The notes: generated by a model not told the origin, from the letters alone. DNA of 64,000 nt from Datnioides undecimradiatus (GCA_008933995.1 WARS01001600.1:1178001-1242000); one strand, 5' to 3'. Counted from the stretch's first letter, positions 36,880 to 48,314 are shown. Numbers and translations: made by a program.

Positions 36880-37366
36880 GAGGCAGCCAAAAAGTCTACT
36901 TTTAAAATCATTTAATCCACTTTAATCGTAGTTAAAGCTTAAAATGAGCACAAATTAAACATTTGGACTATTCCCTCATTACTCAGCAAACCTCAGTGTG
37001 TGCACAGCCACGGTCGGTACAGTAGGTCAGAGGTGAACCTAGAGCTGGCTCTCTTACTTCACATGGTTGTTTAGACCCAATGGATAATAATAATAATAGT
37101 AATAGTAATAATAAACTGCTCACTTCTCATTTTCTCTTTTCATCAGGCTAATCTGGGGGTTTGTTAACAGCCTGCCTGTCTCACTGCTTGTTTTGGCCTG
37201 TCTCTCTTCCTCTGAGCGATGGCACTGTGTTCACAGAGTGTGACAGGATCAGAGGGGTCTACTGACCGAAATGGACTCTGATAATTCTAAATGTGTTTTC
37301 AATAACATATAATCACCTATAACTATAAAACTGTGTCCACTTCAGAGTAGGCACTGATGCACCACC
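36880..37366. other. non-coding, no gene seen
   Basis: AT-rich sequence with an (AAT)n-type run at 37084-37114. A TATAAAA string at 37325-37331 precedes the candidate frame that follows. Confidence 0.6.
37084..37114. repeat. (ATA)n trinucleotide repeat
   Basis: AATAAT units interrupted by two AGT variants. Confidence 0.93.
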
Positions 37367-37819
37367 ATGCCCAGAGTGACTCTCTCCAGTGTGAGCTTGG
37401 GAAACCCCACTTTCCCCTTCTCTTCCTCCTGTTTGACTCACTCTTCCATGCTTCCTGTCTCTCCCGTCTTCCCTTTCCCCTTAATCTCATCACCTCTCCT
37501 CTGGTTCTCCTCAGTCACGGTTTCTCAGGTGAGTCGCACCCTTCCTGTGAAGGCGACTCAGAGGGATACGCTAAGAGGTGACAGCTCCAGCTTTTACTCA
37601 CCGAAACGAAAAAGTCCAAAGAGGAGGCGGAGCGGGGGGTATAAACAGATTATTGTGGGAGGTGCTTTGATTGTTCTCCTAATGTGTTTTGCTGCTATTC
37701 TATTTCAAGCCCTGGTGCCAGGCAGAGAATCCAGCCAAGTGGAAAAAGGGAGAAAAAAGTGGGAAGAGATGACGGAGAGAGAACGAGAGAGATTAGAGTT
37801 GGCACACAATGCAAAATGA
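37367..37819 (+). CDS. candidate 150-residue single-pass membrane protein (unproven)
   Basis: I recognise no family. The ATG lies in a good initiation context (ACCACC before ATG), with TATAAAA about 40 bp upstream; an ATTAAA polyadenylation-like signal lies at 38145-38150. Residues 1-60 are Ser/Pro/Phe-rich and come from pyrimidine-rich DNA, so they look less protein-like. Residues 61-93 carry a basic cluster (KRKSPKRRR). Residues 95-117 form a convincing hydrophobic segment. Residues 120-150 are highly charged and probably helical (Lys/Glu/Arg). Basic residues before the hydrophobic stretch fit the positive-inside rule for a type II or tail-anchored protein. Complications are an acceptor-like CAG at 37514 and a donor-like CAG/GTGAGT at 37528, so part of the frame could be intronic. 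A chance frame remains the likeliest explanation. Confidence 0.2.
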   Translation: MPRVTLSSVSLGNPTFPFSSSCLTHSSMLPVSPVFPFPLISSPLLWFSSVTVSQVSRTLPVKATQRDTLRGDSSSFYSPKRKSPKRRRSGGYKQIIVGGALIVLLMCFAAILFQALVPGRESSQVEKGRKKWEEMTERERERLELAHNAK

Positions 37820-38705
37820 TCACAGAGCCCGTGGTTTGGGGGTGTGTGTGTGTGTGTGTTTCAGTCATACATACATCTACTTTATATCCGTTGTGTGTGT
37901 TTGTAATTATCATTCTGTGCTGATTCACGACTGGAGTCAGGTGCAGTGAGTGACAGTCAGTTGCAGAGACGTGCACACTCTCCCGATCAGTCATGTCCTG
38001 CATGTTTTTACCAGTTGCTCAGTCAAATGGTCCCATTTGTAGTTCATGTGTTTGTGCTACACTGGCGCCGCATTGCGCTCTTTAACGCTATCAGACTCAC
38101 AGGATCAGGACTGATGCAGCACAACCAGAGGTGGTGTCTTTTCTATTAAACGCATTCCTATTTCTTTTTTTTTTTTTTATAAAAACCTGGCACCTGCATC
38201 AACTTTACACTACATACACTGCAACTTGACTGCCGACAGTTTGGTCAGAGTTAGCTAATAATCGCTAATGTAGCCTCAGCTTTGAGCCTCGAGCAGAGAG
38301 GAGGAGCAGATTACAGACGTCTGGTCGGGTCTAACGCTGCAGCTGAAGCGACATCACCTGACTCGTCAGTTCATCAAATGTTGTGCAGCTCAATTTGGAG
38401 CCTCGAAAAACAAAGAACTCCCCAACTCCTGTAGACGCACATTCATGTCTGAGTGTGTTGAGCGTGAAGAGCAATACTGCATTCGTCTGACCTCATGAGA
38501 GAGAAATGTGTTGTGAAATCCTGAAGTGCACGTTGCTTTTTGTGTGTGTATTGGTTGTGTGTGTGTGTGTGCATGCATGAGAGCATACTGTGGGCATAGT
38601 GTCAATATCGCATCTTGATGTCCTCTGAAATCCAAGCACACTTCCTTTGTCCGCGTGTGTGTGTCCGTGTGTACTCTGGCATACATCCGTAGCTCATATC
38701 CAGCC

Positions 38706-38707
<2 letters not shown>
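37820..38707. other. non-coding, no gene seen
   Basis: A short GT array (about 37840-37859) and a poly-T run (about 38164-38179). No frame worth calling. Confidence 0.6.
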
Positions 38708-38743
<36 letters not shown>

Positions 38744-38761
38744 TGTGTGTGTGTGTGTGTG
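38708..38761. repeat. (GT)n with central GCGC
   Basis: Fifty-four bases of unbroken purine-pyrimidine alternation: GT units, GCGC, GT units. Z-DNA-prone. Confidence 0.97.
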
Positions 38762-39180
38762 ATTAGATCACAGAGCGCTGACGCACGGATGTCCTTCAGG
38801 TAACCAGATTTGTCACGTTGCCGAGCGTGGCCATCAGGTGGCGACGCTAAGCGGCTCAGCCTTGCCACGAAGGTCACCGGGACGGTATCCCAGAAACACC
38901 CTGGAGAGGCAGGGGGTGGGGCAGCAGATGGAGGGCGGGCAGCGACACACTAATGACGAGACACTAATAACACGAGCGCGCCGCTGGGGTCGGTGTACAA
39001 CATGCTATTAACGTGTAGCACGCTAGGCTAGCCAGATTATGCCAATCCACTAAAGCCATTAGAGAGGCAGCGAGCTTGTACGTGATGCGTTTCCTGTAAG
39101 ATTGAAATGGTAAAAAGGGGGGGGGGTGAATGAATGAGGGGTGAATGGTGCAGCTGGGGGTTTAGAACGACAAGTGTGTG

Positions 39181-39181
<1 letters not shown>
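38762..39181. other. non-coding, no gene seen
   Basis: Ordinary sequence with a run of ten G at about 39117-39126. Confidence 0.6.

Positions 39182-39219
<38 letters not shown>
39182..39219. repeat. (TG)19 microsatellite
   Basis: Uninterrupted TG array. Confidence 0.98.
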
Positions 39220-39220
<1 letters not shown>

Positions 39221-39360
39221 CAGGAGCGAAAGAGATTATGATGAATATTAGAAGAGCAGCGAGAGAGAGAGCGAAGAGCGAGACGCGGCGTGTCAGTCCC
39301 GTCTCCTCCCGGGGTTCGGCTGATCTGCATCGGGTCACCACGAAAAAAATAAAACCCTCA

Positions 39361-39730
39361 AACTTTTGATCCTCTGATTGAGCACTCGACCCTCTCTCCC
39401 TCGTGAGTCCCTGATTAGAAGAAAATTGTTGATTTATGGAGGATTTCTCCTCATCGCTCACTAATATTAATCCGTTCCAGAGGTTGGCTATTACGAGGCG
39501 GATCACGTATTTTGGACTCGGATAAAGAAAATCCAATCTGGATGCAGCATGGGACTCAACGTTTTCCAATTAATGGTGATATACGACATATTGAAAACTA
39601 TCAGTTGAAGGTTCGGCCTGCGTTTTGCCGGGACTTTGTGCCAAAGATGAAAATTGTGGAGCATTAGCATAATGTTGCAGGAAGTTAACAAATGATTCTG
39701 CAATGAATTCCAGGCAGCCCGGCTAAGGAT
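39361..39730. promoter_or_regulatory. candidate conserved non-coding element
   Basis: Nearly 370 bases of high-complexity AT-leaning sequence without simple repeats. Cores include CTAATATTAATCC (homeodomain/OTX-like), CCAATTAATGG, CTGATTAG and GCATTAGCATAATG. This is the longest repeat-free motif-rich stretch in the window. The call is by composition only. Confidence 0.27.
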
Positions 39731-40933
39731 GAGCTCTTCCCGGCTATACGAGTCCTGTCCACACTTACCCCTCCTCGCCAAGCCCGTCTTTCCCATCTCG
39801 GAGCCAAGAGCCAGAGAGGCGGCAGAAACAGGCGGCTGATGGAAAAGAGAAGGGGAGAAAAAGATGACAGAGATAGACAAAGGTTGATTAAATTGGTTTT
39901 CAATTCTGGGTGTCTCCGTCTGAGGCTACTGCATTAATGTGCTCCATTACATATCTGAGAGCCAGTGAGTGTATTAAGAGCTGCTGTATATCATATCAGT
40001 GACTGCTCCAAGAGCTCACTGCCAAAATGAGAGCCCCGGGTCCATCTACTGGGGCATTAACCGGGGTGACTCAGCACGCCCAGGCCCAAATACACCTCGC
40101 ACGTTATGTGAGAGACTCTTTGTTCGCCGCGGTCGTCTCCGTGGCTGCAGGGAGGTTGGCGTGAGTCTGTCCGGCATGTCAGGATTAGAGAGCGTATGTG
40201 CCTGCGAGCTGTTGATTCATGACGAAAATGTATTTTCAGGGGAATCCGCTTTGCAGCTTGGTTAGCATCGTGTCAGGATACGACACCGGAGAAGAATTCC
40301 TGGCTCAGCAGGATTAGGAGGCTAACTCATGCAAGGTTGTTGGTTTGATTCCACAAATCTACCTTAAATCCTCAGCTCAGGATCTGTGTCAGATTTATTC
40401 CGCCCCCCCATTCACAGTTCAAAAGGGCGAGTAATAAAACTGCTCAGGTTATTTTATTACAAAATTATTTAATGGCTGCGTATAAATTTAGACCAACATT
40501 TATTAGATAGGGACAGATTTACTGGGCTAAAGGCAAAATCACAATCAATTTCACGGGGATGTCCCGTCCTCCAGGCATGTTTTGGGATCAAACCGTGCAG
40601 TTGGTGGTGGACTGAAGGACCCTGAGACAACAAGACTGACAGAGAGGACGTGTGCGACACAACCGACTGTGAGGATCACATGAGCTTTAGTGTTTTATTC
40701 AGAGATAAAACACACCGTAGCTCACTTCCACACGGCCTTACTTTGACTGCTGCGGTGTGACCTGCAGCTCGTATTTGCTCATGTTAGCTGATCAGAGCAA
40801 ACCCCAGACAGATGATCAGGATGTAGATGAAAACACTGAGCCGGCTCGCCGACTTCATGGCTGTGCGGGTCTTAGATTTACTGACTTTAGCAAAGACCAA
40901 CAGTTATCACGTTTCAATTCAGATGATGCTGAC
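39731..40933. other. non-coding block, no gene seen
   Basis: Short frames only. The degenerate tRNA-like sequence at about 40299 is listed separately. Confidence 0.55.
40299..40355 (+). repeat. degenerate tRNA-like sequence (possible SINE head)
   Basis: CTGGCTCAGCAGGATTAGG resembles a tRNA A box with an insertion. GGTTTGATTCC at 40342-40352 resembles a B box, about 40 bases downstream as in tRNA-derived promoters. No cloverleaf can be drawn with confidence. It may be a decayed tRNA-derived SINE or tRNA pseudogene, or chance. Confidence 0.25.
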
Positions 40934-40982
40934 TTCTGATTGGTGCGCTGAAGCGCGACGATCCCTTTAAGACCAATCAGAA
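40934..40982. other. inverted repeat carrying divergent CCAAT boxes
   Basis: TTCTGATTGGT (40934-40944) is exactly mirrored by ACCAATCAGAA (40972-40982), an 11-bp perfect inverted repeat with a 27-base spacer. The spacer itself holds GCGCT-GAA-GCGC. Each arm contains a CCAAT box, one per strand, in good NF-Y context (CCAATCAG). Confidence 0.8.
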
Positions 40983-41969
40983 AGCAGGTTTTTTGAGTCC
41001 AGAGAATCATGGGAAATTCATTGCACCCTTACCTTTCTACAACTCACGCGCAGTCTCGCTTTAACGCGCGTCCTTGTCCCTTCGATGTCCTTCATCCTGC
41101 AGTCGAGCGGCCGGCGTCGGCGTCTCCCTCAAATTTCCAAAACAGTCTGTGTTCCTGTCTGCAGCCCGACGCGACAACGAAGCACGTTTGCCAAAAAACT
41201 AAAGGCAGCAGATTTTTCACTGTGACGGATCGCCAACGTGAAGCAGGCCCCTCTCAGAGTTGATATTCATATTGAAATGAATGGAAACCAGCGGCTGCCT
41301 GCAGGGAGGGAAATCAATCTAAAAACGCGGTGTATACTTTGGAAAACAGTCAGCAGGAATGTAAAACATAGGCGATTTGCACTTAATGGGCTGAAACATG
41401 TAAAAACATTGGCAGGGTCCCGTTAAATAAGCGGCCGGGTTACCGGCTTGCTGTTTATTAAAAGCAGTAATGAATTACCAACATTGTGTCTGATGATATA
41501 CTGCAGGATTTTCCCTCTTTGTGCTCTCAGAGTAGACAAAAATGGAATAATACGACTGCAATAATGAGATTTTATCCAACTTATGATGGATTACAAAAAC
41601 CGAACGCAAAAATCTGAATACTCCAACATGACTGATAACGACTGAATGAGAATGTAAATTAAGGCTTACCGCCTCTGCCCGCTGCACAGTCTCACACACA
41701 CACACACGCACACACATGCTTGCCTCCCCTCTCTGTGTGTTTGTGCATGTGAAAGGGATCTCTTCAGGGCTGTCACCACTCTTTCAACAGCGCTATTCAT
41801 CATGGTTTTCCATTCGGAGTGTGTGCAGGTGTTTACTGTAAGGAGGAGAAGAAAAGAGGAGAAAAGAAAAGATGAAAACAAACGTCAGTGGCCTCAGCGT
41901 CTGGACGGCAGATGGAGAGGAGCACAGAGGCCGAGAGACGCTGGGTAGCAGGCGAAGTGAAATAAAGCC
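40983..41969. other. non-coding, no gene seen
   Basis: 41240-41490 is repeat-free and motif-rich (ATTCATATTGAAATG, AATCAATC, TAATGAATTACC) and could be a conserved element. An interrupted CA run lies at 41694-41715. Confidence 0.5.
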
Positions 41970-42050
41970 GAGAGAGAGGGAGAGAGAGGAGGCAGAGAGA
42001 GGGAGAGAGGAGGCAGAGAGAGAGAGAGAGGAGGCAGAGAGAGGGAGAGG
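41970..42050 (+). repeat. purine minisatellite (GAGGAGGCAGAGAG units)
   Basis: Three imperfect units of about 20-27 bases, each GAGGAGGCAGAGAG plus GA-rich filler. Confidence 0.9.
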
Positions 42051-43578
42051 TCGGACATTAGCAGAGCCCGAAACTGAAACACTGTGTCTGTATCTGCACA
42101 ATCTGAAAGGCCGTGAACCCGAGTGTGATCCTGTGATGCTGCAGACCACCCAACAGGAGGAAAGAGACTTCCAGAAAAGGAGAAGTCAGGAGTGGAAGTG
42201 TGTTTCATGGTTCTGTGCAGAGGCCAAGCACCAGACCTGCACTGTGTGTGTGTGTGTGTGTGTGTGAAAATAATTTTACATCACAGCGTTGTAAGACGAC
42301 GGTAGACGAGAAGCCTCAGTAAAGCTCTCCTGGTTGAATCATCGGGGTAAAGCATGAGCAGCGGCGAATATCTGGTTCTTTCAGTAAAAGTCAGAGATGG
42401 AGAAGTCAACTCCAGCTCCCACGGAGCTTTTCCAGCAGAAACATCCAATCGCAGAGGTTTACCCGCGGTTGTATGAGCTGCCCTCCCCGAAACCTAATAA
42501 AGCATTCACAAGATTAAATCAGTTCGTTGGGTCAAATCCAGGCGAATTCAGCCTTCTCCTCCATAGCGACGGCAACTGAGGCATCATAGCAAGTTGGATT
42601 CATATCAAACTGGCCGACCGAAAGAAATATGATTTCTCAGGAACAGAGCTGAAGTAATTATTCTCCCCATCCTCCCTCAGAAATCCTGACCAGACACCAA
42701 ACTGACAAAAACACCTCTCTGAAAGTTGATTTTCCACATTTTATCTGCTCCAGTGAAAATTTCTCTAAATTACATTTTCCAGCACAAAGTTGCACCAAAC
42801 ACCGTATCTGCTCTGCCAGAACACAGTCATTTGAGAATGTAATACTGAATCCTTTATCGGTTTTGTTTTTCATGTGTATGGTTTAACACGTAGCCACATT
42901 TAAATGGACTGAATCTAAAAATACTGCATTCAGCCAATTAAAAGCGAGTACGGTTAAGAAAAAGACACAGGCGCCTGGTGTGCACACTCCTCTGCTGCAC
43001 CAGGAGTGAAATACCCCCAGCTGTTCGTTGTGATGTGCAGAGTCACTCCTCTGCTCGGTGTCGCACTTGGCCAGGGGCAGCCAATCAAATCGAGCATGAG
43101 GCGGGCTTTACTCCTGCCTCACTTCCTTCCTGTTTTGATGCCTGTAGTTGCACATGCAGCTCCACTTCACTTTATCAGTGCAGCTGCACCTGAACTGATG
43201 CATTTCCGTGTGACCCTGTCTGGGGCAAATGTATAGCAACTGTGCATCCACCAGCATGTATACTGTTGTTAATGCAAGAGTCTGCCATGAATATCAATCA
43301 AGTTGCACAGGAACACAGACAATGACAACAACTCTCGTAAACCCACATTAATCCTTAGCTGAAGCTGAACCCGACCATCACGTGACCTGTGTCAGAGCGC
43401 AGGTCACATGTTCCCGTGTCAGCACCTCGCTGCATTTTCTTCATCTCTCTGTTCTTTTTGTGACTTTTGGCTCACAGTAAGGAAATACCAAGTCTGCATT
43501 CGGCCGCTCACGACTGCTCTCGTTTCCTGTCCTCACGCGTCGACGCCGACGCACACTGCCTGGCTTCAACCGCTCTCA
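42051..43578. other. non-coding, no gene seen
   Basis: A (GT)12 array lies at 42243-42266. The 60-codon frame at 42397-42579 has an ordinary amino-acid composition but no match I know. Confidence 0.5.
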
Positions 43579-43591
43579 GGGTCAAGGGTCA
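43579..43591 (+). promoter_or_regulatory. perfect DR1 nuclear-receptor motif
   Basis: Two identical GGGTCA half-sites separated by a single A. DR1 elements are bound by RXR heterodimers, HNF4 and COUP-TF. No further context. Confidence 0.35.
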
Positions 43592-44108
43592 CCCTCCATT
43601 GAATCCTGCAAAGCTCCTGATCGGTAAGTGCGTTTGTGTCCTGACGCTGAGAAGTTTGCACGTCCAAAAGCTGCAAAGAAGATCCACCAGCTTTAAAATG
43701 GACCATGAACACTCACACACACACATGAGGGCTGCAGCAAAGTGTGTCACAGCGTGTGTGTGTGTGCCCTCCTCCCTTGTTGTAAATCCCCCCACCCGTC
43801 ACATTAGCCTAATGAAAAGTAATAAGAGCGCTCCAAATGATCTACTCCCTGAGGTTGCCTCGGAGCTGTGTGAAATAAGATAACATTAACCTGAGTTATA
43901 CGGCCTGCCACCGGGAAGTGCCATAACAAGGCACGCACACATGTGTGACCACACGCACACACACACACACACACATCTGTCTTATCTAGTGTTTACTCTC
44001 CAACTGGGAGTCACAGTGTCACACAGACACCATAAACTAGCAGCGATATGAAACAATAATAAACACAATTCATAGAAGAAACAGAATAAATATACATGTA
44101 CTCTCTCG

Positions 44109-44109
<1 letters not shown>

Positions 44110-44158
<49 letters not shown>
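44110..44158. repeat. (GT)24 microsatellite
   Basis: Uninterrupted GT array. Confidence 0.98.
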
Positions 44159-44160
<2 letters not shown>

Positions 44161-44308
44161 TTTACTGGGCACAGCGTGTATTTTTATTGTTTCTCAGTTG
44201 AGTTTATTCACGTCTGATGTTTCTGTGTGGTTTTTATACGGAGCGCATATGCAGCCGTGGGAGCTGGAACATACTGTATACTGATATCACACATTTGCGT
44301 GTTTTGTA

Positions 44309-44349
44309 TGTGTGTGTGTGTGTGTGTGTGTGATAGAGAGAGAGAGAGG
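44309..44349. repeat. compound (GT)n(GA)n microsatellite
   Basis: About 12 GT units, a short GATA junction, then about 7 GA units. Another GA array lies at 44480-44499. Confidence 0.96.
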
Positions 44350-45022
44350 AGGGAAAGCAGAACGAGGCCGACAGGAAGGACAGAGAAGAAGGGAGAGAAG
44401 ATGAAGAGGAGGCAGAGCTGGAGGGGTGAAGGAGAGTGTAAATCTAATGATGGCACGCTGAGGAAAGAGAGGAGAGAACAGAGAGAGAGAGAGAGAGAGC
44501 ACTGCAGATCACATGTCATCTGTGATAGTGGAGTAATCAAAGAGAGGCTGCATGAAGAGGAGAATTATCTCTCACTTTGTGCACGGCACTTAGACACAAA
44601 GAGACAGCGAGGAGGATAAAGGCTCACATGTGACGCGACTAGAGCCACGATTTAACATGCAGCAGACTCACTCGCAGTCCTAATGCTGAGAGTAAAATGA
44701 GCGATGACTTGTTGCTTCGCTCCGGATGAAGTCATCGTTTACTCGTGGAGCTGATTAATTATTTTATCAGCGTGGAGAAATTTGCATTTGTAACTTCAAC
44801 GCGGCGCCATGCTGCTGGATTCAACCGTCTGTGGTTCAAGGTGATCCAAAAGTCACACTTTAAAGGCTGATACGGGAAATCCATCCATCCACACATCAAC
44901 AAATTGGTCTAATTCAGCAGTGGCCCTTTCATATTTGACATGTCATTACAGAGGCAGACCAGCGATCACAGAGTGTTAATGTAAAACCCTGCCCACCTGT
45001 GGTCAGACCTGCGCGTTAGTCC

Positions 45023-45043
45023 TGACCTCAGGGTCAAAGGTGA
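45023..45043 (+). promoter_or_regulatory. three nuclear-receptor half-sites (ER2 + DR1)
   Basis: TGACCT (45023), a CA spacer, GGGTCA (45031), one A, AGGTGA (45038). The last two form a DR1 element close to the HNF4/COUP-TF consensus; the first is everted by two bases. Confidence 0.35.
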
Positions 45044-46240
45044 ACTGTCTGTGGGAATCCCTCAGGATCTCAGCTCAGGCCTGGGAGCTGTAGACGCTGT
45101 TGCAGCAGAACAACAATATCTGTGTTTCATTCGTACTTTATGCATCACACATTTTAACCCAGTTTTGAGGAAAAATCAGCAAAAGAAAGTGATCTAATCT
45201 CCAGCAGCTCATTACGCAGTCATTAGAGCGCTAATCGAAGCAGGAGACGGTGCTAATTCTCCAGTGGACAGCTTTTATAAACTGCAGAAGAAGAAAGTGC
45301 AAAGGGATGACGTCATTAAAACAGCGCAACTCGAAACTCAGATGGTGAAAAGAAAAGAAAACTGAGGTGAAGAAGGTCCGGTGGAGGGACGAGGAGGCTC
45401 TTCCTCATCTTCTCCTTCTCTCGGAATGCGGAATACTTCAACATGTGCATCACTTCCTGTTTGAACATCCAGCAGACACTGAGCTCATGGAAACATGACA
45501 TGATTTCAAGAGTATTTACTCAAACTGGGAAACGTAGTCAAGCCATTAAGCTTTACTGCATGCTGCTCTTCAACCCATACTGAGGCATGAAAGCCAGGGT
45601 ATCTCAGCTTCTGCTGTTTCCATTCAGACCTTTCTGTTTGCAGATCCTCTGAGTCGTGCACAACTTTCTGGGAGACGGTACTAAAAGATGGAGAACCCGA
45701 CAACTCGTGCATTAACCACACGTGAGTTTAAATCTGATGCCAGGAAATCAGGATTGACCTGCAAACATCTACTAAATTATATGCAGAGATGTCTGACGCC
45801 CGGCGCAGACTACAGGAGATTAAAACTACCAGACTTTTTATTACTACTGTTATTCCATTCATTCAGCTAAAGTAAGAGTTATGCACATCAGCAAAACCCA
45901 ACTTAAGAAAGAGAAAATGAAATTAACATAATTACTTCCCAGACAAAGAGCAGCTGTGGCTAAATGCGAGCGAGAGAATGAAACACATGCAAAGGCTCAG
46001 AGTACTGTGACTGAGGAACCGAACAGCGTGATTTCAATGAGACCAAGTGACTTCAGTGCATTCATTTCTGACACATCTGCACTGCAAAAGCCTTGTAAAC
46101 CCATAAAATATGAAACAATGTGAGATATTTTCCGTGTGCGCTCACCGGGTACGATGCAACAAAACATGCACGTTCACGCACATGGAGTTCAGAACAAGAG
46201 GCAGACGGATGCAGGGAGAGCCCGTGGAGTGCTGCATCAA

Positions 46241-46274
46241 GGAGGAGGGTGGAGAGGAGGAGGAGGAGGAGGAG
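46241..46274. repeat. (GGA)n trinucleotide repeat
   Basis: Imperfect then perfect GGA units. Confidence 0.94.
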
Positions 46275-46325
46275 AAATGGATCTGCACTTCAAACCACCT
46301 GGTGAAGACCTCTGCGGACGGATCC

Positions 46326-46400
46326 ATCTCTCTCTCTCTCTCTCTCTTGCTCTCTCTCTTGCTCTCTCTCTCTCTCGTGCTCTCTTTCTGTCTCGCTCTG
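46326..46400. repeat. interrupted (CT)n repeat
   Basis: CT units broken at intervals by TTGC or GTGC, about 75 bases. Confidence 0.95.
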
Positions 46401-46779
46401 ACAGATTTATTAAGAGGCAGGGATCAAAACGAGTCCCCAGCTCCCTCCTCTCCTCATCCCTTGCTTTCTCCTCTTCCTCATCAACTGACAGCGTCTCCTC
46501 CCTCGTTCTCTCTCACTCTCCCCTTGTCCCATGGCCCGAGCCTACATTCCTGAGCCCTCTGAGAAAATAAGAGAAATAGGGGGTGAGGAAGGAGATGAGG
46601 AGGAGGAGATAGGCTAGTGGAGAGGATGAATATCTTCTCTCTGTCCCTGTGGCCTCCTTTAAAAGATTCTTTGCCACTCACACACACAAACATGTCACTT
46701 TCTCTGCTCTTCCACGCAGGAAGTCGTCCTCTGTCATCTCCTGAACAGAGTGTGTGCTTTCAGCAAACTTCAGGGGGGA

Positions 46780-46805
46780 TTTTCTTTTTTTTTTTTTTTT
46801 TTTTT
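46780..46805. repeat. poly-T tract followed by GCAG
   Basis: About 25 bases of T with one C, then GCAGG. This is formally an ideal splice acceptor, but no open exon with a donor follows. Confidence 0.9.
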
Positions 46806-48303
46806 GCAGGGAAATAAAAACCGCGTGTCACCACCAACGACGAGCACGTGCTTACTCAGGCAAATGTTATCTTTCCATTCGCCTCACTGATGCTCCGTGC
46901 TGCATTCAAAGCCTATGGCTTGTCAGGAGGAACATCCAGCGCTGACAGATGGGGGTATTTCTCAATCGCCATCTTCCTGCAGTGATGCTTCCCACCACTT
47001 TAGCAGATTCAACGCGGAGGGATGTGAAAAGGGGCAGCAGAGATAAGAGCAGCCACTTCAGTCAGCTGTGAACATTTGAAGAAAACGTCTTTACCCGCAC
47101 CATGTGATGGCGAGCATCGTCGGTGCATGGAGATACTAACATACAGAGCTGGTGATAATCAAACATCAACTAACAAAAGACTAAAGTCATCTCATCGTAT
47201 TCCAGGAAAAACCTGAAAGACTCAACAGATGTGCTCATTCCGGGACTTGTGTGAGTTGCGTTTGCATGCTTTACGTTGTATTGACTGAGGTGCTACCTGC
47301 TGAATCTCAATATTTTAGCAGCGCATCATCCCTTGAAGGTTGATTTACTGTGGTGACTGTGAATGGGTCTTGTTTTATAGTTTTGAGGCATAAATAGGTG
47401 AAACGAGAAAGTTGTTGGCCAATAAAAAGTTTGTGCAGCCTTTTCTGCTCTTCGCCGTCCTGCAACCCCTCAGATTTATCCGTTGAGCCATCACAGGGGT
47501 CCTGACAGGAGTAAGGGGTGCAGTGGTGCATGCTTTGGAAACAGAAAGCATTGATAAAAGACTTAGAGTCTATTAGACTTTAATATGTATACTGTACTGT
47601 AATACTGTAGACCTCGACAGGTGGAGCTGACCTGTTGTGCTCTGAGTGGATGACTCGCCACATCGTGCACATTAAACAGTTAAATGAAAGGCATTAACTG
47701 GAGGTGTACCAACAGAGCACAGTCTGTAGTTTCCCTATAATTAGCATCGCTTTACACGGTCCCCCCCAGCAACCTCCCAGTGGGGCTGAAAGTGTTTAAA
47801 TTATATATTTCTTAAATTTGACCCTTAAACACAAATCAACAATAATCGCTTCTGATGCTATTCAAGCAACTCCTCACTCATAATGTTCTGCGTAACTACT
47901 ACCACCACTCTAAATATACTGACAAACACTCATATTTATACGGGCCTGATAAAGTGTCAGCTGCACACAAATACAGGGGTTTGCTCAGTCGTTCATTCCT
48001 GTCAACCCAACAATGCGCTGCAGGGTTTGACTGCATCATTTCAACAACAGATCTCTACCCACTGATGTTGAAAGGGACGAGACAGAGCTGGCCGGAGACA
48101 AAGAGGGACAAAGACAGGGAGAGAGACAGGAGACCGGGCTGCCTCCATTACCCCCTGGCCTCGCCGTCTGGCAGTGTGCGCGCGGCAGCGGTGGATGGAC
48201 TCGGCCAGTCACCTATCAAAGCCTGTCTAATGAATAGTCCTCTAATCCCCTCATTGAGATACAGAGAACAGGCTCGCTGCTAATGCTCTCAGACAGAGAT
48301 GCG

Positions 48304-48314
48304 CTCTCTCTCTA

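Larger units (their letters stand above)
43592..45022. other. non-coding, no gene seen
   Basis: Contains several microsatellites (CA at 43956-43975; the GT and GA arrays are listed separately). An octamer motif (ATTTGCAT, 44780-44787) lies next to GATTAATTATT (about 44752) in an AT-leaning patch. No gene. Confidence 0.5.
45044..48303. other. non-coding block, no gene seen
   Basis: Includes GGA and CT low-complexity stretches at 46.2-46.5 kb. Frames of about 145 codons at 46110-46570 are produced by those stretches. No recognisable protein. Confidence 0.55.

Noticed and set aside
37809..37819. C-terminal residues spelling AHNAK in the candidate frame
   Set aside because: A coincidence of letters; no relation to the AHNAK protein.
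46780..46820. Near-perfect splice acceptor (long poly-T then GCAG)
   Set aside because: No open exon with a donor follows; explained by a homopolymer tract.
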